Shown here: positions 1 to 5,208 of the stretch, in pieces
Layout of the letters: every line of letters begins with the position of its first letter
How positions within the stretch are numbered: position 1 is the stretch's first letter
Source of the DNA: JBAZGH01 sp041652935
Lineage (GTDB): Bacteria; Patescibacteriota; Patescibacteriia; Patescibacteriales; XYC2-FULL-47-12
Length of the DNA: 7,191 nucleotides
Direction of reading: 5' to 3'
Assembly (NCBI GenBank): GCA_041652935.1
Contig: JBAZGH010000040.1
Span: 1 to 7,191, forward strand
Program-made: the position numbers and the translations under genes
Notes under the pieces: generated by a model
What the model saw: only the letters and a program-made list of their open reading frames with translations
The model's database searches: none
Told to the model about the DNA's origin: nothing

Positions 1-398
1 AACATGCGGTTCTGTAATCTTATCATTAAGACCCTCCTTGCCATACCGTTTCGCATCCGCCTCCTAAGCCGCACGGCAACGGAACTTCTTGCATCCAGCA
101 TACAGCGCTCCATTAAATCTTCAAACTTGACTTCCATGCTGCGGAACTCTTCCGGAAATTCTCTTTGGAATTGAATTATCATTCGAAGGGAAAAAATAAC
201 CTCTTCCAAAGTCGCTGTCCGAAAAAGCTTGTGCCAATTTGAGTGCCTTTCATCCCAAAACATAGCCACCAGCGTCGGCTTTATCCGCATTCTCCTGTTT
301 CCGCATAGTCTTCTTTTGCACCGCAAGGCCTTAATTCTCGCCTTCGGATACATATGATGCTTTGTTAACTCCCCTTTGAAGGGGTGTTTTATAGCCAT
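1..398 (-). CDS. HNH-endonuclease-like small protein, 3' end beyond window
   Basis: The frame is open for 132 codons from an ATG at 398 down to the window edge with no stop, so the gene is partial. The N-terminal half carries a His-His pair (residues 14-15, LTKHHMYPKAR) and, after a very basic Arg/Lys/Cys stretch (about residues 21-41), a W-D-E-R-H-S-N-W-H segment (48-56) followed by KLFRTATLEEVI. This HH...H..WH.LF...T.EEV pattern matches small HNH-like proteins I associate with Patescibacteria. The usual Gly/Asn loop between the two halves is replaced by the basic stretch, so nuclease activity is uncertain. The rest (about 69-132) is rich in Arg, Met and Glu and probably helical. An SD-like AAGGGG lies 10 nt upstream of the ATG. 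The codon pattern and uninterrupted length support a real gene; the function is inferred from motif resemblance only. Confidence 0.6.
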   Translation of the reverse strand, partial: MAIKHPFKGELTKHHMYPKARIKALRCKRRLCGNRRMRIKPTLVAMFWDERHSNWHKLFRTATLEEVIFSLRMIIQFQREFPEEFRSMEVKFEDLMERCMLDARSSVAVRLRRRMRNGMARRVLMIRLQNRM

Positions 399-414
399 GG
401 TTATCGCACCCCTT
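371..414 (-). promoter_or_regulatory. SD-sequestering hairpin with a competing hairpin at the start of the HNH-like gene
   Basis: On the minus strand the SD region AAGGGGTG (414-407) is exactly complementary over 8 nt to CACCCCTT (386-379), which is codons 5 to 7 of the same gene. The start codon sits in the ~20-nt loop between them. The same CCCCTT can instead pair with AAGGGG immediately downstream (376-371), which would free the SD. This three-part arrangement is what translational switches look like. Complementarity is seen directly; a regulatory role is inferred. Confidence 0.4.
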
Positions 415-484
415 TCTTTTTATTTGCACAATGAACAAACTTTGCTTATAATTTAATTTATTTTTTGAAATAAGGCAATGTGAA
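399..484. other. AT-rich intergenic region upstream of the HNH-like gene
   Basis: This spacer holds the leader of the minus-strand HNH-like gene. I see only a weak minus-strand promoter candidate (TTGCCT-N17-TAAATT, about 478-450). A better match, TTGCAC-N17-TATAAT (424-452), points the other way on the plus strand, into a terminator hairpin about 35 nt past its expected start point. Both could be chance in AT-rich DNA. Confidence 0.3.
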
Positions 485-512
485 TAAAAAAAAGCCCCTT
501 GGGGCTATTTTT
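485..512 (-). terminator. Intrinsic terminator, likely bidirectional
   Basis: A perfect palindrome AGCCCC-TT-GGGGCT (493-506) is flanked by a run of eight A on the left and by ATTTTT on the right. Read on the minus strand it is a GC stem followed by eight T, about 20 nt after the stop of the coiled-coil gene, so it ends that transcript. It could also work weakly on the plus strand. Confidence 0.85.
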
Positions 513-528
513 GTATTTAGACAAATTT

Positions 529-894
529 CTATGCGGCTTGCTGCTCTAATTTAGTTATCCTGCCCTCAAATCTATCATGGGCGGCTATATTAGCTGTTTG
601 TTCATCTTGGACTTTTTCGGTCTTTTTAGCTAATCCGTCAACCGCTGTTATAATTTTATCAACCGCTTGATCTAAATCATTTTTAGTGGCATATTGCTTT
701 AAATCTTCTTTAGTTGACAAAACCTCTACTGACATTTTATCCGTCTTTTTTTCTAATTTTTTAATATTTTCTTTAGTTGACAAAACCTCTACTGACATTT
801 TATCCGTCTTTTTTTCTAATTTTTTAATATTTTCTTTATTTGATAAAACTTCTATTAAAATTTTATCTAATTTTTTATTTAATTCTTCGGACAT
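529..894 (-). CDS. Coiled-coil protein with 21-residue tandem repeats, function unknown
   Basis: A 121-residue soluble, highly charged (Lys/Glu/Asp) protein with no signal peptide or membrane segment. Residues about 9-71 are three consecutive 21-residue units of the type DK(M/I)..EVLS.KE(N/D)(I/L)K...; 21 residues is three heptads, so the repeat predicts a continuous coiled coil, probably oligomeric. The first pair of DNA units is identical over 63 bp. The C-terminal half (DLDQAVDKIITAVDGLAKKTE, then AAHDRFEGRITKLEQQ) is also helical with heptad spacing. The start MSEELNKK is chosen because it begins the repeat register and follows a good promoter; only a weak AAAG-type SD precedes it. It sits downstream of the MTH1-like gene but has its own promoter and terminator, so it is probably monocistronic. 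I do not recognise a family; a structural or scaffold role is only a guess. Confidence 0.75.
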   Translation of the reverse strand: MSEELNKKLDKILIEVLSNKENIKKLEKKTDKMSVEVLSTKENIKKLEKKTDKMSVEVLSTKEDLKQYATKNDLDQAVDKIITAVDGLAKKTEKVQDEQTANIAAHDRFEGRITKLEQQAA

Positions 895-899
895 AAATT
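706..899 (-). repeat. 63-bp in-frame tandem repeat, about 3 units
   Basis: Units at 706-768 and 769-831 are identical; the match continues 5 nt into the third unit (832-894), which is diverged but recognisable. The period of 63 bp equals 21 codons, so copy-number changes stay in frame in the coiled-coil gene. Identity of two copies beside a diverged third suggests a recent duplication. Confidence 0.9.
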
Positions 900-921
900 T
901 ATCTTTTATCGCAATATGGAT

Positions 922-949
922 ATTATAACAAAATTTAAAAAATAAACAA
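922..949 (-). promoter_or_regulatory. Sigma70-type promoter of the coiled-coil gene
   Basis: On the minus strand: TTGTTT (949-944), a 16-nt spacer, then TATAAT (927-922) preceded by TG in the extended -10 position (930-929). Transcription would start near 915, about 20 nt before the ATG at 894. Confidence 0.6.
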
Positions 950-961
950 TCAAAATTTTAT

Positions 962-1435
962 TTATTTTACCTCTCTTAATTTATATTTAAGGATAACGTT
1001 TGATTTGCCAAAAAGAAAACTGCCTCTAAATTTCTTTCCATCTAAAAATAACGGCAGCCAGTATTTGTCGTCCGGCCACATTAAGCCAAAGGGAATTTCA
1101 TTGATATGAAACCACTGCGGCTTCATTTCCTCGCTTTCTTCCGGCTCTCCGGAAAAATCATCCGACCGAAAAATATGCACTTCCAAAACTTCGGGGCTAT
1201 CCCGGAATTCAAAATTTAAAACTCCGGCTTCGCGCAAATTTTTCACTTCTACTCCCGCTTCTTCCCGCATTTCCCTTATCGCCGCCTCTTCAATAGTTTC
1301 CTCCGGAGTAACTTTTCCGCCGAACCCATTCCATCTGCCCGCCCCGAAACCCCGCTTTTTCATTCCCAAAAGCACTTTCGGATGCTGATAAATTATGCAG
1401 AGCGTTTGTATTTTTTTTCCGCCCTTAGATTCCAT
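962..1435 (-). CDS. MTH1/NUDT1-like Nudix hydrolase (8-oxo-dGTP diphosphatase)
   Basis: A 157-residue Nudix protein expected to hydrolyse oxidised purine nucleoside triphosphates to monophosphates, keeping 8-oxo-dGTP out of DNA. The Nudix box (G-x5-E-x7-REUxEExGU) is complete at residues 40-62. The resemblance to eukaryotic MTH1 is unusually close: LLGMKKRGFGAGRWNGF, then VHIF, SEEM.P.WF, IPF, MWPDD.YW.P, KF.G and a LREV end. By recalled alignment (offset +3) the MTH1 nucleobase-pocket residues Phe27, Asn33, Trp117, Asp119 and Asp120 correspond to Phe30, Asn36, Trp120, Asp122 and Asp123 here. Length also matches MTH1 (156). The start at 1435 is chosen over one at 1537 because the extra 34 codons lie inside the SET gene in another frame and resemble nothing in the family. 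An AGGA lies 15 nt upstream, in the end of the SET gene. It is the last gene of an apparent secA-SET-Nudix operon. Confidence 0.92.
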   Translation of the reverse strand: MESKGGKKIQTLCIIYQHPKVLLGMKKRGFGAGRWNGFGGKVTPEETIEEAAIREMREEAGVEVKNLREAGVLNFEFRDSPEVLEVHIFRSDDFSGEPEESEEMKPQWFHINEIPFGLMWPDDKYWLPLFLDGKKFRGSFLFGKSNVILKYKLREVK

Positions 1436-1445
1436 AATTTTGATC

Positions 1446-1832
1446 TTATTTCCTGCCCCGCACAAATCCTCGGCAATTTTTTGAACCGCATCGGCATTTG
1501 AACGGTTTTTCAAAATACGCGATATCGTCATAGTCAATCGTAATTTCTTCTTCCTTTCTAATATCTCTCAGCGCGTAAGCAACCCTGTCCTTTTCAACAA
1601 TATTGGGATTGCAGGAATGATTGACATATCTTGCCGGCGGTTTGATAATCTCAAACTGGCCATCTCCAATTTTATCCAAGTATCTTTTCTCGCGCTCCGG
1701 AATGCTTGGAATGTCGGATGAATTCACAATCTTTCCCGTTGGAAAAAAATATACCGCCTCTCCTTGTTTAAAATCTCTTGCCGCAAAAACCCCTTTTCCT
1801 TCAATTTTGGATTTTTTAACTTTAATTGGCAT
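1446..1832 (-). CDS. SET-domain protein-lysine methyltransferase with post-SET zinc motif
   Basis: A 128-residue minimal SET protein that should transfer methyl from S-adenosylmethionine to a lysine on an unknown protein. The SET landmarks are present in order: GKGVFA (12-17), the catalytic/cofactor segment RYVNHSCNPN (68-77), EEITIDYD (95-102) and a post-SET motif C-x-C-x4-C (Cys113, 115, 120), which in this fold binds zinc together with the Cys of NHSC (Cys74). There is no extra domain, so substrate specificity cannot be read. The start MPIKV at 1832 is preferred: AAGG/GGAAAG lie just upstream, whereas the ATG at 1847, five codons earlier and inside secA, has no SD. The gene begins 4 nt after the secA stop and ends 10 nt before the Nudix start, implying co-transcription and possibly translational coupling with secA. 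Confidence 0.9.
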   Translation of the reverse strand: MPIKVKKSKIEGKGVFAARDFKQGEAVYFFPTGKIVNSSDIPSIPEREKRYLDKIGDGQFEIIKPPARYVNHSCNPNIVEKDRVAYALRDIRKEEEITIDYDDIAYFEKPFKCRCGSKNCRGFVRGRK

Positions 1833-1836
1833 ACCC

Positions 1837-4578
1837 TTACTTTCCATGGCAATGTTTGTATTTAACCGGAGTGCCGTCTGGTTTTACCGCTCCGCACGGA
1901 CATGGGTCGTTCCGTCCGACTTTATTGCCGTCTTCATCCTTTACTTTCTGCTGGGCAAAATTCAAACCGGCCGGAGGGGTATTCGGCGCGGAATTTCCAT
2001 CTTTTTTAAATCCAGAGAAAGATCCGGCGCTTTTATCAAACGCGGAAAATTGCCGCGCGCGCTGAAGCAAGTCGGGTGAAATAAACTGGGTTACATCCCC
2101 CACTTTAAAAATTGAGTAAACTACCTGCTTCCTGATTAAATCATTTAACTGCTGGAATAGGGAGTACGATTCTTTTTTATATTCAACCAGCGGATCCCTT
2201 TGCCCGTATCCGCGCAGGCCTATTCCCCGGCGCATCTGGTCCATAGCGTCAATGTGCTCTGTCCATAATGTATCAATCGACCTGATTAAAATCTGCCTTT
2301 GTATGTTTTTAAAAGATATATCCTGTTCGTCATCATCTCCGCCCAAACTGTTAATTGATTTTTCCAGTTCAGAATAAGCTTTCTCTGATAATTTTATTAT
2401 ATAATCAATTATCTGCTGCCGGTCTTTTAATACTTTTAATTTTTCTTCCAAATCATCCGGCACGGCAAAAATAGTTCTAACGGTTTCGTAAATTTCCTTT
2501 ACATTCCAATCTTCGCTTCTTTCTCCGGCAGTATGGAAGTTAACCACCATATTTACCTCCTCGGCGATCATTTCCATAATGAAGTCGTCATAGCTTTTTC
2601 CTTCCTTCTCCCGATTAAGTATTTCGCGCCTCTTTCTGTAAATCGCGTCCCGATGCTTATTTATTACGTCATCGTACTCAACCAAGTGCTTTCTGATATC
2701 AAAATTATTTTCTTCAACTTTTTTCTGCGCTTTTTCAATTGAATTGGAGATTATTTTATTTTCAATCGGCATGTCTTCCGGAACTTTAAGCGTCTTCATT
2801 ATATTTTTCATGCGGTCGCCGCCGAAAATCCTCATTAAATCATCCTCCATTGATAAATAAAACTGGGAAGAGCCCCTGTCTCCCTGGCGGCCGGCGCGCC
2901 CGCGAAGCTGGTTGTCTATTCGGCGCGATTCGTGCCGTTCAGTTCCGACAACATGCAATCCGCCCAGCTCTTTAACTTTCTTCGCGTCTTCCTTATCTCC
3001 GCCGCCCAAAATAATATCAACGCCGCGCCCGGCCATATTGGTTGCTATCGTAACCGAGCCCGACCTTCCGGCATCGGCAATGAATTGGGCTTCTTTCTCA
3101 TGATTCTTGGCGTTTAAAACCTGGGCCTTAACTCCGGCGCGCTCCAGCATATCGGCTAAAACTTCATTTTTCTCAATTGAAATCGTGCCGATTAAAATCG
3201 GCTGCCCTTTTTCCTGCCTTTCTTTAACATCCCTTACTATTGCTTTAAATTTACCCTGCTCGGTGCCGTAGACTAGGTCAGTCATATCTTTCCTGATGTT
3301 TTCTTTGTTAGTTGGAATAACAACCGTGGGTAATCCGTAAATTTTTCCGAATTCTTCCTCCTCAGTTTTAGCCGTGCCGGTCATTCCGGATAATTTTTTA
3401 TACATGCGGAAATAATTCTGGAAAGTAATGGTTGCGACCGTCATTGATTCGCGCTTTACCTCAACTCCTTCTTTCGCCTCTATTGCCTGGTGCAAACCCT
3501 CGGAATAGCGCCTGCCCGGCATCAGCCGTCCGGTAAATTCATCAACAATAATAATCTCTCCGTCTTTTATAACATAATCTTTATCCCGCTTGAATAGAGT
3601 ATAAGCTTTAAGCGCCTGCTCAATATGATGCACCTCTGAAATTCCGCCTTCGGTGTAAATATTTTTTACGCCCAGCAGTTTTTCCATCTTAGTCAACCCG
3701 CCCTCGGTTAAAGTCGCCGCCCGCATTTTTTCATCAATATTATAATCCTCATTTTCTTTAAGCTGGGTAACCAGCCGGGAAAATTGCGCGTACTTATCGC
3801 CCGATTCCTGCGCCGGCGCTGAAATTATAAGCGGAGTCCGCGCCTCATCAATTAAAATAGAGTCTATTTCATCAACAATCGCATAATGCAAGTCCCGTTG
3901 AACCATGCGCTCCAAATCAGGCGCCATATTATCCCGCAAATAATCAAAGCCGTATTCATTGTTTGTTCCGTAAATTATATCGCAGGCGTACGCCTCTTTC
4001 CGCTTAACCGGACGCCAGTGCTTCAGGCGCTCATCATCGCCGTGCTTTTCTCCGCTGATATATTCCGGGTCATAAACACCGGCAAAATCATGGGTAATTA
4101 CCCCGACGCTTAACCCGAGCGCGTTGTAAACCGGTCCGGTCCAGCCGCCGCCGACCTGGGACAAATAATCATTGGGAGTTACCACGTGGACTCCCCTGCC
4201 GGTTAAAGCGTTAAGAACTGAAGGCAGAATAGCAGTCTGGGTTTTTCCTTCCCCGGTTCTCATTTCAGCGATTTGGCCCCGGTGCAAAACAATGCCACCC
4301 ATTAATTGCACGTCAAAATGCCTTTGCCCCAACCGGCGACTCATGGATTCGCGGCCGGCGGCAAAAACTTCAGGTAAAATTTTATTTAAAATATTCTGTT
4401 GTTCTTCGTACTCTTTATCTCTTAATTCATCTTTAAATTTATCTATTTTTTCCTTTAATTTTTCATCAGAAAGAACCTTGATTTTTCCCTCAAGGTTATT
4501 TATCTCGTCTATTATCGGCTGAATTTCTCTCAGCACCTTCTTATTTGGATCGCCGAAAATTTTCTGGATTAAGGCCAT
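1837..4578 (-). CDS. secA: Preprotein translocase ATPase SecA
   Basis: A complete 913-residue SecA, the cytosolic motor that pushes preproteins through SecYEG using ATP. Visible landmarks: Walker A MRTGEGKT (106-113), DEAD-type VDEID (235-239) followed by ILIDEARTPLI, the SecA segment IIVDEFTGRLMPGRRYSEGLH, GMTGTAKTEEEEF, and the second-motor motifs GRGVDI and GRAGRQGDRG. A zinc-binding tail at 887-913 has Cys893, Cys895, Cys910 and His911. Two oddities: about 30 extra residues in the first nucleotide-binding domain (roughly 164-195, between GVITHD and AYACDIIYGTNNEYGFDYLRD), and a zinc loop of 14 residues instead of the usual 8. Both look like lineage features rather than damage. No SD precedes the ATG. 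A promoter candidate lies at 4726-4754, which would place a 110-bp palindrome in the mRNA leader. Confidence 0.98.
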   Translation of the reverse strand: MALIQKIFGDPNKKVLREIQPIIDEINNLEGKIKVLSDEKLKEKIDKFKDELRDKEYEEQQNILNKILPEVFAAGRESMSRRLGQRHFDVQLMGGIVLHRGQIAEMRTGEGKTQTAILPSVLNALTGRGVHVVTPNDYLSQVGGGWTGPVYNALGLSVGVITHDFAGVYDPEYISGEKHGDDERLKHWRPVKRKEAYACDIIYGTNNEYGFDYLRDNMAPDLERMVQRDLHYAIVDEIDSILIDEARTPLIISAPAQESGDKYAQFSRLVTQLKENEDYNIDEKMRAATLTEGGLTKMEKLLGVKNIYTEGGISEVHHIEQALKAYTLFKRDKDYVIKDGEIIIVDEFTGRLMPGRRYSEGLHQAIEAKEGVEVKRESMTVATITFQNYFRMYKKLSGMTGTAKTEEEEFGKIYGLPTVVIPTNKENIRKDMTDLVYGTEQGKFKAIVRDVKERQEKGQPILIGTISIEKNEVLADMLERAGVKAQVLNAKNHEKEAQFIADAGRSGSVTIATNMAGRGVDIILGGGDKEDAKKVKELGGLHVVGTERHESRRIDNQLRGRAGRQGDRGSSQFYLSMEDDLMRIFGGDRMKNIMKTLKVPEDMPIENKIISNSIEKAQKKVEENNFDIRKHLVEYDDVINKHRDAIYRKRREILNREKEGKSYDDFIMEMIAEEVNMVVNFHTAGERSEDWNVKEIYETVRTIFAVPDDLEEKLKVLKDRQQIIDYIIKLSEKAYSELEKSINSLGGDDDEQDISFKNIQRQILIRSIDTLWTEHIDAMDQMRRGIGLRGYGQRDPLVEYKKESYSLFQQLNDLIRKQVVYSIFKVGDVTQFISPDLLQRARQFSAFDKSAGSFSGFKKDGNSAPNTPPAGLNFAQQKVKDEDGNKVGRNDPCPCGAVKPDGTPVKYKHCHGK

Positions 4579-4600
4579 TTGTAACTTTTAATATTAAAAT

Positions 4601-4710
4601 ATAATGCAAATCTCCAAATTATATGCAAATACTTCAAATTTTAATTATGCCATGCAAATTTGCATATAAATTATTTGAGGTATTTGAATAAATTTGAGGA
4701 TTTGCATTAT
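4601..4710. repeat. 110-bp imperfect inverted repeat (MITE-like or long hairpin)
   Basis: The ends are a perfect 12-bp inverted pair, ATAATGCAAATC (4601-4612) and GATTTGCATTAT (4699-4710), and the centre is the 14-bp palindrome ATGCAAATTTGCAT (4652-4665). Between them the arms match at most positions with a few one-base shifts, and TATTTGA/TCAAATA words recur inside. It contains no gene. It lies between the proposed secA promoter and the secA ATG, so a transcript would fold into a long AT-rich stem. It could be a non-autonomous element or a genome-wide intergenic repeat. Confidence 0.8.
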
Positions 4711-4725
4711 TTTTAAATCATTTTA

Positions 4726-4754
4726 ATCATATCACACCTTTCTTTAAATGAAAA
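4726..4754 (-). promoter_or_regulatory. Candidate secA promoter
   Basis: On the minus strand: TTTTCA (4754-4749), 17-nt spacer, TATGAT (4731-4726) with an extended -10 TG (4734-4733). Its -35 box abuts the -35 box of the plus-strand promoter, giving a back-to-back divergent pair. The secA leader would be roughly 140 nt. Confidence 0.45.
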
Positions 4755-4755
4755 C

Positions 4756-4784
4756 TTGACAAAATATAAATCTTATTATATAAT
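4756..4784 (+). promoter_or_regulatory. Consensus sigma70 promoter of the small plus-strand gene
   Basis: A perfect TTGACA (4756-4761), a 17-nt spacer and a perfect TATAAT (4779-4784). Transcription should start near 4791, about 33 nt before the ATG. This is the only promoter in the window matching the consensus at all twelve positions. Confidence 0.9.
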
Positions 4785-4803
4785 CATAATATCTTTTCCT
4801 ACC

Positions 4804-5023
4804 TCGTTTAAGGAGAGCGGCAAATGAAAACGACATTAAAGACAGTGCAAAACTTTCAACCATCGTTATTTGACTTGCCCCCCGAAAAAAGCGGCGACAT
4901 AAAAAAAACAGCGGAAGAATCGCCGCCCCGGGATAAGAGTGGCGGGGGTAGTTGTACTGTTATCTGCGTGGACCATCCAACAGATAATCCGCGGAAAGAC
5001 TTGGGGTATTAGCAGCATACCCC
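4804..5023 (+). other. Series of perfect stem-loops across the small gene: candidate structured RNA
   Basis: Stems read directly, in order: TCGTTT/AAACGA (4804-4809/4828-4833), which loops out the SD and ATG; CCCCCG/CGGGGG (4879-4884/4943-4948), enclosing GCGGCGA/TCGCCGC (4891-4897/4920-4926); TTATCTG/CAGATAA (4960-4966/4981-4987), continued inward by TGGA/TCCA with a 3-nt loop; and GGGGTAT/ATACCCC (5003-5009/5017-5023), which spans the stop codon. None overlap, so all could form together. The terminator stem follows. It resembles no Rfam class I can name. Confidence 0.4.
4824..5012 (+). CDS. 62-residue small protein of unknown function, possibly overlapping a structured RNA
   Basis: The ORF begins at an ATG 8 nt after a perfect AAGGAG SD (4810-4815), downstream of a consensus promoter, and ends just before an intrinsic terminator, so it is a self-contained unit. 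The product is hydrophilic, Pro/Lys/Asp-rich and probably disordered, with no membrane segment. Residues 12-16 (QPSLF) fit the QL(S/D)LF-type sliding-clamp-binding pentapeptide. A Gly-rich hinge (40-42) precedes Cys44 and Cys48 in SCTVICVD, the only two cysteines. I recognise no family. Base composition is visibly more GC-rich than the flanks, and the coding DNA contains several perfect stems, so the selected product may be RNA. It is the only plus-strand gene and lies between secA and hpf, converging on hpf. A RiPP-type precursor is conceivable but no maturation genes are nearby. Confidence 0.6.
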   Translation: MKTTLKTVQNFQPSLFDLPPEKSGDIKKTAEESPPRDKSGGGSCTVICVDHPTDNPRKDLGY

Positions 5024-5038
5024 TGACAGAAAATATAA

Positions 5039-5072
5039 AGCCGAGCGCTAACGCGACCCGGCTCTTTTTTTT
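5039..5072 (+). terminator. Intrinsic terminator of the small plus-strand gene
   Basis: AGCCG (5039-5043) pairs with CGGCT (5059-5063); inside it GCG/CGC closes a CTAA loop. Eight T follow (5065-5072). It lies 27 nt after the stop codon at 5010-5012. Confidence 0.85.
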
Positions 5073-5125
5073 GGTTGTTTGATTGCTTAGTTGTTAGTTT
5101 CCGTAATTTATTAATTTCAAATAAT

Positions 5126-5142
5126 TTCGCGCAAAGCGCGAA
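5126..5142. other. Perfect GC-rich hairpin downstream of hpf
   Basis: TTCGCGC-AAA-GCGCGAA is a 7-bp stem with a 3-nt loop, standing out in AT-rich spacer. Neither side has a clean T-run, so it is at best a weak terminator for hpf or an RNA-processing or stabilising element. Confidence 0.45.
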
Positions 5143-5163
5143 TTTCATCATCTATCATCCATT

Positions 5164-5197
5164 ATTCGTAATTCGTAATTCGTAATTCGTAATTCGT
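5164..5197. repeat. ATTCGTA heptamer tandem repeat (4.9 copies)
   Basis: Four exact ATTCGTA units (5164-5191) plus a partial fifth. It is non-coding, lies between the small plus-strand gene and the end of hpf, and sits just before a second, different heptamer array. Confidence 0.9.
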
Positions 5198-5208
5198 CGT
5201 TCATTTTG

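Noticed and set aside
706..899. CRISPR-like direct repeats
   Set aside because: Units are contiguous and in frame in a coiled-coil gene with no spacers; the heptamer arrays elsewhere also have no spacers and no cas genes are present.
686..928. 80-codon plus-strand ORF opposite the coiled-coil gene
   Set aside because: It is the antisense of the 63-bp repeat; Phe/Ser-rich low complexity without its own SD.
1436..1537. 34-codon N-terminal extension of the Nudix gene
   Set aside because: It overlaps the end of the SET gene in another frame, has no family resemblance, and the shorter form matches the length and start of MTH1.
1833..1847. Upstream ATG for the SET gene, inside secA
   Set aside because: No SD in front of it, whereas the ATG at 1832 follows AAGG and gives the typical MPIKV start; the five extra residues remain possible.
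1621..2079. 152-codon plus-strand ORF opposite secA and SET
   Set aside because: It is antisense to two well-supported genes, with no family resemblance.
4645..4707. 20-codon leader peptide in the secA leader (SecM-like idea)
   Set aside because: Its sequence is just the palindrome read as codons, there is no SD, and no arrest-like motif is visible.
4785..5072. raiA motif, tmRNA, SRP RNA, 6S RNA or RNase P RNA
   Set aside because: The conserved core sequences I know for these RNAs are absent, and a raiA-type RNA would be expected upstream of hpf, not downstream and convergent.
5126..5142. Hairpin as a definite hpf terminator
   Set aside because: The stem is good but no T-run follows on the minus strand.
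4960..5151. 63-codon minus-strand ORF opposite the small plus-strand gene
   Set aside because: It runs through the terminator and spacer with no SD or promoter; the plus strand carries the transcription signals.
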